A DNA stretch of 16,256 nt. It comes from Ruminococcus sp. UBA946. Its GTDB lineage: Bacteria; Bacillota; Clostridia; Oscillospirales; Ruminococcaceae. This document shows positions 7,037 to 13,472 of the stretch, one piece after another; the first letter of the stretch is position 1, and the number at the start of each line of letters is the position of its first letter. The position numbers and the translations under genes were made by a program. The notes under the pieces were generated by a model. The model saw only the letters and a program-made list of their open reading frames with translations, was not told the DNA's origin and did no database searches. Location: assembly GCA_002293295.1 (NCBI GenBank), contig DBCY01000007.1, positions 1-16,256 on the forward strand. Direction: 5' to 3'.

Positions 7037-8167
7037 TTATCCTTTAACAGCTCCTAAAGTAACGCCGCCGATTATATATTTTGAAAGAATAAGATACATA
7101 ATAACAACCGGAAGTATTGATAAGGTAATAAAGGCATACTGTCTTCCCAAGTCAAAGCTTAAGAAGTCGGCGCTTCTCAGCATTCCTATCAGAACAGGGA
7201 GTGTTTTTATTTTAGGGTCTTCCAGAATTAATGCGGGTATCATGTAGTTGTTCCAGTTTGAAACAAATGAGAATATGATTTGCACCGCAATCGCCGGCTT
7301 CATTATCGGCATAACTATTGTGTTGAAGGTTCTGAGTTCGTTACTGCCGTCAATACGCGCAGCTTCAATAATATCAAGCGGCAATGAGCTTTCCATATAC
7401 TGCTTCATAAAGAAGAAAGTAACAGGAGCTGCGATTGCGGGAACTATAAGCGGCCAGAATGTATTCATCATAGACAGCTCGGGATTGCCGATTAATTGCC
7501 CTATAGGTTTTAATATACCGTTTCTGCCAATCAGATTCAGGAAACCCGGGGTGGTTACCTGGGTGGGAACCATCATAAGAACAAGTATAAAAGTCATAAG
7601 CGCTTTCCTGAATTTAAAATTGAACACATGAAAGCCGTAGGCTGTGAACATTGAAAAGTAAACAGTCAGCAAGGAAGCTAATACCGCAACAAAAACACTG
7701 TTAAGCAAACCGTTGATTATATAAATGCTGGTATCGGTAAAGGCTCTTCTGTAGTTATCGAGCATTGCCGATAAACCGACGCGGTTCCTCAGTTCTACGG
7801 GATTCCCCGTCTCTGCGTTTACAGGATTAATCAGCGTATTACGCCGGTATGCGTGACCGTTTTCGCACTGAACTGCATCATTTGTAATCACTGCTCCGCA
7901 GCCGTCCCGCGGACAAAGTCCCGATACTTCAAAATCCTCCAAATACCTGCCTTCGGTAGTATCATAAAAAGTATCGACATAAGTACCGGGCAGAAGCGTA
8001 AACCCTCTTACAACTTCACTGTGGGTTCTGGTTGAGTTGACAATCATAGAATAAAAAGGGAAAAGACAAAGAAAAGAGAGTATAATCAGGAGAGTATATG
8101 CGAGAATTCTTCTGACAGTTAATACAATCTTTGAGTTTCTTTCCTGATAATCATTTACCATCATCAT
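7037..8167 (-). CDS. CUT1 sugar ABC permease, MalG type, with an inserted Cys/His motif
   Basis: This is an inner permease subunit of a carbohydrate importer. TM1 is at about 21-45, and further helices lie at about 149-180, 188-210, 235-257, 292-312 and 345-368. The MalG-type EAA loop (EAARIDGSNELRTFNTIVMPIMKP region, 268-291) is the docking site for the ATPase. At 376 residues it is about 100 longer than usual. The extra length lies in the first external loop, about residues 55-135, and contains C85 and C90, then C101 and H105 (CPRDGC ... CENGH), a zinc-ribbon-like arrangement. The reading frame, codon use and flanking helices are intact, so this is a real insertion and not a frameshift. The start ATG (first of three consecutive ATGs) overlaps the stop of the MalF-type gene as ATGA, indicating coupled translation. 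The transported sugar is unknown. Confidence 0.9.
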   Translation of the reverse strand: MMMVNDYQERNSKIVLTVRRILAYTLLIILSFLCLFPFYSMIVNSTRTHSEVVRGFTLLPGTYVDTFYDTTEGRYLEDFEVSGLCPRDGCGAVITNDAVQCENGHAYRRNTLINPVNAETGNPVELRNRVGLSAMLDNYRRAFTDTSIYIINGLLNSVFVAVLASLLTVYFSMFTAYGFHVFNFKFRKALMTFILVLMMVPTQVTTPGFLNLIGRNGILKPIGQLIGNPELSMMNTFWPLIVPAIAAPVTFFFMKQYMESSLPLDIIEAARIDGSNELRTFNTIVMPIMKPAIAVQIIFSFVSNWNNYMIPALILEDPKIKTLPVLIGMLRSADFLSFDLGRQYAFITLSILPVVIMYLILSKYIIGGVTLGAVKG

Positions 8168-9162
8168 AGAAGAGTCGCCCCCTTACCTCTTTTAACTCTT
8201 TTCACAGCGTCTCTGTCCCGTCCGAGCCAGAAAATCAGGAAACTTAAAACGGCGGATATAATAAACAGTATAACGGCAACCGCCGACGCTCTTCCGTAAT
8301 CTCCTCCGCCTGCCATTGTATTAAGGTACATTACAACAGTACGTGAAGTCATATCAGGGTTTCCTGTCGCGTTAGTCATAACGTTGGGGATATCGAACAT
8401 CTGAAGGCCGCCTATTAATGATGTGATAAACACATAAACCATAAGCGGACGGATAAGAGGAATCGTAATCCTCCAGAAAGACTGAGTTGCGTTTGCGCCG
8501 TCTATTTGCGCCGATTCATATAGCGAAACGTCAACACCCAGAATAGCCGCTAAAAGCAATATGGTTGTATTACCGAACCACATAAGAAAGTTTATTCCCG
8601 CAATAATGCCGCGGGTTGCTCCTACGCTGTTAAAAAACTGGAAGAATTTGAAAGGCTCTCCGTCCTTCATGTTTTCCATTAAACCTTTGGCGTTTGAAAA
8701 GAAAGTGTTCACAATGTCATTTACAGGTCCTAAATCACCGAAAAAGTTAAAAAACAGCATTGAAACCGCCGCTGCCATTATTACATTCGGCAGATAGATA
8801 ACAACCTTAAAGAAAGCTGAACCTTTTAGTTTCAGTCTTAAGTCTGTGAACCAGGAAGCTAAGAGAAGTGAAACGATAATCTGGGGGATGAACCCGATTA
8901 TCCATATTAAAAACGTATTTTTAAAGTATACCAGCAAATTCTGACGTGCAGAAAAATCAAGTATTTCCTTAAAATTTTCGAATCCTATCCAGTTAGGTCC
9001 TTCCCATATGCCGGTTCTTCTGTAATATTCGGTAAAGCTGTAATAAAATGTGCTTAACAAAGGTACAAGTGAAAAAATAATATAAATTATAAAGAAGGGA
9101 GCAATGAAGAAATAACCCCATTTAGCATAATTTACTGCCTTTTTTCTGTTTAATGAAGCCAT
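8164..9162 (-). CDS. CUT1 sugar ABC permease, MalF/UgpA type
   Basis: This is the first permease subunit of the same importer, 332 residues. TM1 (about 15-40) follows a basic N-terminus. Further helices are near 83-105, 118-140, 187-210, 240-258 and 292-315. The EAA motif (YESAQIDGANATQSFWRITIPLIRP region, 215-239) couples to the ATPase. An extended loop at about 140-185, rich in Phe and Lys, faces outward; loops of this kind are common in MalF relatives. GAGG lies 9 bases before ATG. It is separated from the binding-protein gene by 199 bases containing a strong hairpin, and overlaps the next permease by four bases. No ATPase gene follows, so the complex must use a shared MsmX/UgpC-type ATPase, as is usual in Firmicutes (family knowledge). 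Substrate cannot be assigned. Confidence 0.92.
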   Translation of the reverse strand: MASLNRKKAVNYAKWGYFFIAPFFIIYIIFSLVPLLSTFYYSFTEYYRRTGIWEGPNWIGFENFKEILDFSARQNLLVYFKNTFLIWIIGFIPQIIVSLLLASWFTDLRLKLKGSAFFKVVIYLPNVIMAAAVSMLFFNFFGDLGPVNDIVNTFFSNAKGLMENMKDGEPFKFFQFFNSVGATRGIIAGINFLMWFGNTTILLLAAILGVDVSLYESAQIDGANATQSFWRITIPLIRPLMVYVFITSLIGGLQMFDIPNVMTNATGNPDMTSRTVVMYLNTMAGGGDYGRASAVAVILFIISAVLSFLIFWLGRDRDAVKRVKRGKGATLL

Positions 9163-9298
9163 AATTTATCACCTCAAAATCAAGCTGTCATACCGGTTTT
9201 ATAATACCGGCGGCAAACTTGTAATCAGCATTATTCATAGTTTTTAGGAAAAAATAGTGCGTTATTTAACAAAACACACAAACGTATAGATATAGAAT

Positions 9299-9323
9299 AC
9301 GGGGTCGGGTAGCCCGACCCCGT
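9299..9323 (-). terminator. Intergenic GC-rich stem-loop after the binding-protein gene
   Basis: A perfect 11-bp stem, ACGGGGTCGGG (9299-9309) against 9313-9323, has a TAG loop on the + strand (CTA on the transcribed strand). On the - strand it begins 38 bases after the binding-protein stop and is not followed by a U-run, so it is unlikely to be a complete terminator. More likely it is an attenuating or 3'-protecting hairpin that keeps binding-protein mRNA in excess over permease mRNA, as known for malE-malF in other bacteria. Confidence 0.6.
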
Positions 9324-9361
9324 AAACACATATAGATAATTTTATTCAAACATTAGTCTGA

Positions 9362-10789
9362 TTATCTGCCGTCCTTCAAATACGGGAACCTATCAAGTGA
9401 CCTGGTATAGAAGTTATCAATTGCTTCTTCCTTGGATATATTGCCGTTGAAGTAGTCAATCATTGCTTCTCTGAATACTTCGTTAAGAGCGTCGTAACCG
9501 GAAACCGCCTGAGCGCTCATACCTTCTATTGCGTTTGCGAAAACTTCAACATAGTTCTGTCCGCCAACGAAAGAGCCGATACCTTCCTGGCTGCCGAACT
9601 GTGAAACAGCATTCTTGTTGTTCGGGAAGTCATTATTCTGAACTGCAAGTTTAAGAGTCCATTCGTCGGAAGTCATTGTCTTCATAACTTTAGCAACGAG
9701 GTCGGCATTATCTGTTCCGTTAGCAGCCATTATATAAGAGCCGCCCCAGTTAAAGAGCGCGGGACCTTCAGTAACTGCCCAGTCGCCTGCGGATTCAGTA
9801 CCCATGCTGAATGAGAAGAACCATGACGGACCAAAGTAAGAGAATACCTTACCGCCTGAAGAGTCAACGTCCCACTGTCCGCCGCCCCACATATTGTAAG
9901 CGCCGTTTGTCCAGCCGTTGTCGCCCCAGGTCTTCATTCTGTCAACCCAGTCGAGTATAGTCTGGTCAATAAGGATATTGTCGTTGGAATCAACCCAGGG
10001 AGTTGTTTTCTTGGAGTCAACAGTAAAGAAAGTATCCTGGTTGCTCGCTACAAGTGTGTAACCTTTGTCCTTCAGCTCTGCAGCTGTCGCTTCAAGAGTA
10101 TCCCAGTCCTTAACCTTTTCCTGAATAGTAGCCGGGTCGTCTGTACCCCACATATCAACGGCTATGCTTCTTCTGTAAATCAAACCAGCGGGACAAGCCT
10201 GGAAAGCTACGCCCTTCAGTTCGCCGCCTGAGCTTGTTGCTACAGCAAGGGGATAGCTGTACATCTGAGCGGTATCATCAGCTGTGATGCCGATTTTTGC
10301 AACGTTAAGGGAGAAGTCAGAGTTTACATAAGTTCTTACGTCGTTGGCTTCAATCATGAAAATGTCTATAGGATTGCTTCCGGTGTTAGCGGGAAGGTCG
10401 GTGTCAAGCTTCTGCCTGTAAGCGCCGTCTGCGCTTGGGGTTACAACGTACTCAACCGGAATGCCGTCGATTTCAGTAACTCTCTCATCGAAAGTATCGC
10501 CTACATTGTAGCCGCTTCCGCCGTTACCGAATACAAAGGAAAGGTCTCTGTAGAAATCGTCGTTCCAGCCGTAAATTCTGAGGTTTGTTCCGCCGCCGTC
10601 GGCAACCATGTCGCTTTCTTCAACTTCGAGCTCTGCGGTTACGTTCTCGTCAACGGCGTCAGCCGCTACGGGGGCAGTAGTTTCGGCAGTATCGTCCGGG
10701 GTTGTTTCTTCGGGATCACAGCCTGCCAGCAAAGTTCCAGCTAATGCTAATGCAGAAAGTAATGCAATGCTTTTCTTTAAATTCTTCAT
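9362..10789 (-). CDS. Extracellular sugar-binding lipoprotein (family 1 solute-binding protein)
   Basis: This is the substrate-capturing subunit of the CUT1 importer, anchored outside the cell by lipid. The signal peptide runs to the lipobox LAGC with the modified cysteine at 24, followed by an acidic, Thr-rich linker (about 25-62). The mature domain starts near NLRIYGWNDDFYRD, a typical beginning for this family. The total of 475 residues is slightly long. The segment from about 295 to 335 is rich in Trp, Gly and aromatic residues (WTNGAYNMWGGGQW, SYFGPSWFF), as expected for a sugar-stacking site. AAGGAGG (10806-10800) lies 10 bases before ATG, one of the best ribosome sites in the window. 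Regular, unbiased codon choice fits high expression. It follows lacI by 55 bases. The sugar is unknown; oligosaccharide uptake is an inference from the family and the aromatic content. Confidence 0.92.
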   Translation of the reverse strand: MKNLKKSIALLSALALAGTLLAGCDPEETTPDDTAETTAPVAADAVDENVTAELEVEESDMVADGGGTNLRIYGWNDDFYRDLSFVFGNGGSGYNVGDTFDERVTEIDGIPVEYVVTPSADGAYRQKLDTDLPANTGSNPIDIFMIEANDVRTYVNSDFSLNVAKIGITADDTAQMYSYPLAVATSSGGELKGVAFQACPAGLIYRRSIAVDMWGTDDPATIQEKVKDWDTLEATAAELKDKGYTLVASNQDTFFTVDSKKTTPWVDSNDNILIDQTILDWVDRMKTWGDNGWTNGAYNMWGGGQWDVDSSGGKVFSYFGPSWFFSFSMGTESAGDWAVTEGPALFNWGGSYIMAANGTDNADLVAKVMKTMTSDEWTLKLAVQNNDFPNNKNAVSQFGSQEGIGSFVGGQNYVEVFANAIEGMSAQAVSGYDALNEVFREAMIDYFNGNISKEEAIDNFYTRSLDRFPYLKDGR

Positions 10790-10819
10790 TGGGATTTTTC
10801 CTCCTTAAAAATATATTAT

Positions 10820-10848
10820 ATTATTAAATATAATAGCTTGTTTGTCAT
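10820..10848 (-). promoter_or_regulatory. Possible weak promoter for the binding-protein gene
   Basis: On the - strand ATGACA (10848-10843) is followed by a 17-base spacer and AATAAT (10825-10820). The -35 overlaps the palindrome at the end of lacI. A TATAAT at 10820-10815 has no suitable -35. This may be a secondary promoter; read-through from the lacI promoter is equally possible. Confidence 0.3.
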
Positions 10849-11861
10849 CTGTTAATATCTTTAACAGATGAGCCTTCCAAGAGTCCGCCGCTGATGATTA
10901 CCGGTTCTTCATCAGGTTTAATCTCTTTTCTGATCAGTTTAATCAGCTGTTCCGCAGCTTTGGCGCCGATGCTTTCCGTATCCTGCCTGAAAGTCGTCAG
11001 TTTCGGGTTAAGGACCTGAGAAAGCACAATTCCGTCATAACCTACTATTGAAATATCGTCAGGAACCGATAATCCAAGCTTTTCGAACGCATTTATAGCC
11101 CCAATGGCTGCGAAGTCATCGGACAGCATAATACAGGTCGGCGGTTCAGCCGCTTTAATCAGCTTTTCCGCTAGCATTTCGGTTGTCTTAGGGTCATGGT
11201 ACCGACCCTGCAGCAGATAATCTTTTCTGATCTCTATATTCAGGCTGCGCAGCGTTTCTCCGAAGCTTTTAAGCCGCGTCGAAGTAACAGTTGCGGTATC
11301 GCCGTAAATATATGCAATTTTTCTGTGACCCTTCTGATAAATATGCCTGACGAGCGTTTTAATGCCGAAATAATTATCGGATATTACCGCAGGATTTCCC
11401 TTTGAAAGATAATCAATCGTCACCGTGGGAACACTGCTCTCCAAAAGCTCGGTAATTCCGGAATCCTCATAATCGTCCACGCACGCCACAACAACTCCGT
11501 CCACATTTCTGCAGATGCAGTGCTCATAAAAAGTCATGTTATTGTCACCAATATTATGGCTTATAAAAGTAATATCATACCCTCTCTGCTCCGCTTCCAC
11601 CTTAAAACTGTTGAGGACAGCAGCAAAATAACTGTGGGTCAGACCCGAATTTGCGCGTTCCGCGAAAAGAACCCCTAAATTGTAGGTACGGTTTGTTTTA
11701 AGCGCTCTTGCCTGTGTGTTAGGCAGATACCCAAGCTTCTTTGCTGTTTCGCGTATCAGCTGCTTGGTATTATTGCTGACATCCTTATGGTTATTTAACG
11801 CTTTGCTTACTGTTGCAATTGAGACCCCGCACACTGAAGCTATGTCCTTTATGGAAACCAT
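10845..11861 (-). CDS. LacI-family transcriptional regulator
   Basis: This is a sugar-responsive DNA-binding repressor, 338 residues. The N-terminal helix-turn-helix (IKDIASVCGVSIATVSKAL, about 4-22) is followed by the hinge segment with NTQARALKTNRT (about 48-59) that inserts into the operator minor groove. A periplasmic-binding-protein-like effector domain occupies the remainder (LGVLFAERA, VDGVVVACV, GHRKIAYIYG, TCIMLSDDFAAIGAI, DISIVGYDG). The gene is first in the sugar-transport operon and its promoter carries GTTTTCGA repeats at the start site, so autorepression relieved by the transported sugar or a metabolite is the likely mode. The start is chosen because MVSIKDIA is the family's N-terminus, although the ribosome site before it is poor, which would keep repressor levels low. 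The effector is unknown. Confidence 0.93.
   Translation of the reverse strand: MVSIKDIASVCGVSIATVSKALNNHKDVSNNTKQLIRETAKKLGYLPNTQARALKTNRTYNLGVLFAERANSGLTHSYFAAVLNSFKVEAEQRGYDITFISHNIGDNNMTFYEHCICRNVDGVVVACVDDYEDSGITELLESSVPTVTIDYLSKGNPAVISDNYFGIKTLVRHIYQKGHRKIAYIYGDTATVTSTRLKSFGETLRSLNIEIRKDYLLQGRYHDPKTTEMLAEKLIKAAEPPTCIMLSDDFAAIGAINAFEKLGLSVPDDISIVGYDGIVLSQVLNPKLTTFRQDTESIGAKAAEQLIKLIRKEIKPDEEPVIISGGLLEGSSVKDINR
10846..10870. repeat. 25-bp palindrome at the end of lacI
   Basis: CATCTGTTAA (10846-10855), loop TATCT, TTAACAGATG (10861-10870): a perfect 10-bp dyad covering the last codons and stop of lacI and touching the possible -35 of the binding-protein gene. No T-run follows on the - strand, so it is not a standard terminator. 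It could be an operator or an mRNA-processing hairpin. Confidence 0.5.
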
Positions 11862-11965
11862 AAGCTATTCAACGACCCCAATAACTTTAAATATTCTATA
11901 TGTCCTGATTATGAAAAAAGCTGTTTTTATGTATTTTTATTGAAAGTTATTATAATTACATTGTT

Positions 11966-11991
11966 TTTAAACGTTTTCGAGTTGTTTTCGA
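11966..11991 (-). promoter_or_regulatory. Probable LacI-family operator at the lacI start site
   Basis: Two copies of GTTTTCGA (11973-11980 and 11984-11991 on the + strand) are spaced 11 bp, one helical turn. The inner copy is part of TTTAAACGTTTTCG (11966-11979), a near-palindrome centred on CG with an AAACGTTT core. CG-centred dyads of this kind are typical of LacI/CcpA-family sites; it also resembles a catabolite-response element with two mismatches. It sits at +1 to about +25 of the promoter at 12025-11997, so bound protein would block initiation or elongation. Confidence 0.6.
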
Positions 11992-11996
11992 TATTA

Positions 11997-12025
11997 AATA
12001 TACAACCGAAAAGGTAATATGTCAA
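11997..12025 (-). promoter_or_regulatory. Sigma-A promoter of lacI and the sugar-transport operon
   Basis: On the - strand, a perfect TTGACA (12025-12020) is followed by a 17-base spacer and TATATT (12002-11997). Transcription should begin near 11990, giving a leader of about 128 bases before lacI. Confidence 0.75.
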
Positions 12026-12181
12026 TGGTTTTTATGTAAACGAAGTGAAAATTTGGCGTTATAAACAATATAAACTAAATTAATTAGTATAAATTCACCA
12101 ATATTTTATTACAGATATTTGTATTTTTTCATATAAAAAAATTTGTTTATAGTTAAAAACAACAACATAGCCATAAATATC

Positions 12182-12210
12182 TTTACCTTTTTGTTTAAAA
12201 AGGCTATAAT
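12182..12210 (+). promoter_or_regulatory. Possible orphan promoter with a dyad in its spacer
   Basis: TTTACC (12182-12187), a 17-base spacer, then TATAAT (12205-12210). The spacer is almost filled by the CCTTTTT-GTTT-AAAAAGG dyad (12186-12203). No + strand gene follows; transcription would run antisense towards trpS or make a small RNA. In AT-rich DNA such matches arise by chance. Confidence 0.25.
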
Positions 12211-12430
12211 TCATTAAATATTAATAATATTAAAATTTAATTATAATATTATGGATATTTAATTAATTTTACTTGTTATTGTAATTGATTTCATATAGAT
12301 TTAATGTTTGCGGATGTAAGGTTTTTATTCAGAAAATATATTGCTGATATAATCAGATATTTGGAAAAATAAAACCGAACCGGCGTTTATACTATTAATA
12401 AAGTATATTATAAGGAATTATGCCGTAAAA

Positions 12431-13438
12431 TCATCTTTTATCAACGAAGCCTACCTTTCGGTACACTTTTGTAACCGTTTTCTGAGAAATTCTCTCAGCC
12501 GCTTCGGCGCCCTTTGTATAACACTCCTTTAAATATGCCTTATCAGCCGTCAGACGCTTGAAATTATCCCTGACAGGCTTGAGATGCTCCGCAACGGCTT
12601 CACCAACCGCCGTCTTGAAATCCCCGTAACCCCTGCCTTCGAACTCAGCTTCAATTTCACCGAAACTCCTGCCTGTGACAACGGAATAAACAGTCATAAG
12701 ATTATTTATTCCATCCTTGCCATCGGCATATCTGACTTCCGAAGAGCTGTCTGTAACCGCCTTCCTGAATTTCCTTATAATAACATCGGGTTCGTCCAGA
12801 ATAAAAATAACCGCGTTTGGATTAGTGTCTGATTTCGACATCTTTCTTACAGGGTCCTGAAGGGACATTACTCTCGCTCCGACAGGCGGTAAATAAGGTT
12901 CGGGGACGGTAAAAAACTCCCCGTATTTACCGTTGAACCTCTGAGCGACATTCCTCGCCAGCTCAAGGTGCTGTTTCTGGTCGGCGCCGATGGGTACTAA
13001 ATCAGCGTTATAAGCAAGAATATCGGCAGCCATCAGCACCGGGTAGGTGAAAAGTCCGGCGTTTATATCGTCCGGATGCTTCTGCGATTTGTCCTTGAAC
13101 TGAGTCATACGCGACAGCTCGCCGAACTGCGTAGAGCAGGAAAGCACCCAGTTTAACTCGGCATGCGTTTTTACATGGCTTTGTATGAATGCGACCGATT
13201 TTTCAGGGTCGATTCCGCAGGCAAGCAGAAGCGCATATGCCTCCAGGGTATGCGCACGGAGCTTAACGGGGTCCTGCCGGACGGTAATTGCATGCATATC
13301 GACAATCGAATAGATACAGCTGTATTCGTCCTGGAGTCTTCCCCAGTTTGATATTGCTCCGATATAATTGCCGAGTGTGAATATTCCCGTCGGCTGAATG
13401 CCGCTGAAAATGATTTTTTTATTAGATGTATCAGACAT
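12431..13438 (-). CDS. trpS: Tryptophanyl-tRNA synthetase
   Basis: This class I aminoacyl-tRNA synthetase charges tRNA-Trp in the cytoplasm. From the ATG at 13438 it has 335 residues, the normal bacterial length. The HIGH-type motif is PTGIFTLGNYIGA (about 16-28), the DILAYNADLVPIGADQKQH segment (about 139-157) lines the tryptophan and adenylate pocket, and KMSKS is at 199-203. The frame stays open upstream to 13501, but that would overlap the preceding gene by 29 bases and add an atypical N-terminus; AAGGA lies 11 bases before ATG 13438, so that start is chosen. It follows the citrate-synthase-like gene by 34 bases and is probably cotranscribed. There is no room for a T-box leader in front of it, so any tryptophan control must act further upstream or not exist. 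Confidence 0.95.
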   Translation of the reverse strand: MSDTSNKKIIFSGIQPTGIFTLGNYIGAISNWGRLQDEYSCIYSIVDMHAITVRQDPVKLRAHTLEAYALLLACGIDPEKSVAFIQSHVKTHAELNWVLSCSTQFGELSRMTQFKDKSQKHPDDINAGLFTYPVLMAADILAYNADLVPIGADQKQHLELARNVAQRFNGKYGEFFTVPEPYLPPVGARVMSLQDPVRKMSKSDTNPNAVIFILDEPDVIIRKFRKAVTDSSSEVRYADGKDGINNLMTVYSVVTGRSFGEIEAEFEGRGYGDFKTAVGEAVAEHLKPVRDNFKRLTADKAYLKECYTKGAEAAERISQKTVTKVYRKVGFVDKR

Positions 13439-13472
13439 AGTCGCGGTTTTCCTTTCAATACACAGGGATTCT

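Larger units (their letters stand above)
11862..12430. other. 569-bp AT-rich intergenic region, no gene seen
   Basis: Besides the lacI promoter and operator (11966-12025), this stretch between trpS and lacI holds no credible gene; the longest start-to-stop runs are about 20-75 codons without ribosome sites. It is strongly AT-rich, especially 12060-12360. It contains a 7-bp stem CCTTTTT/AAAAAGG with loop GTTT (12186-12203), an overlapping ATAGCC (12167-12172)/GGCTAT (12202-12207) inverted repeat, and a possible + strand promoter at 12182-12210. Near trpS a short CCG/CGG dyad followed by TTTTATTTTT on the - strand (about 12379-12362) may be a weak terminator for trpS. Confidence 0.6.

Noticed and set aside
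11949..11954. TATAAT on the - strand as the lacI -10
   Set aside because: No acceptable -35 at 16-18 bases; the TTGACA-N17-TATATT pair at 12025-11997 is much better.
12300..12371. Small + strand frame of 22 codons in the AT-rich gap
   Set aside because: No ribosome site and no promoter at a suitable distance; expected by chance.
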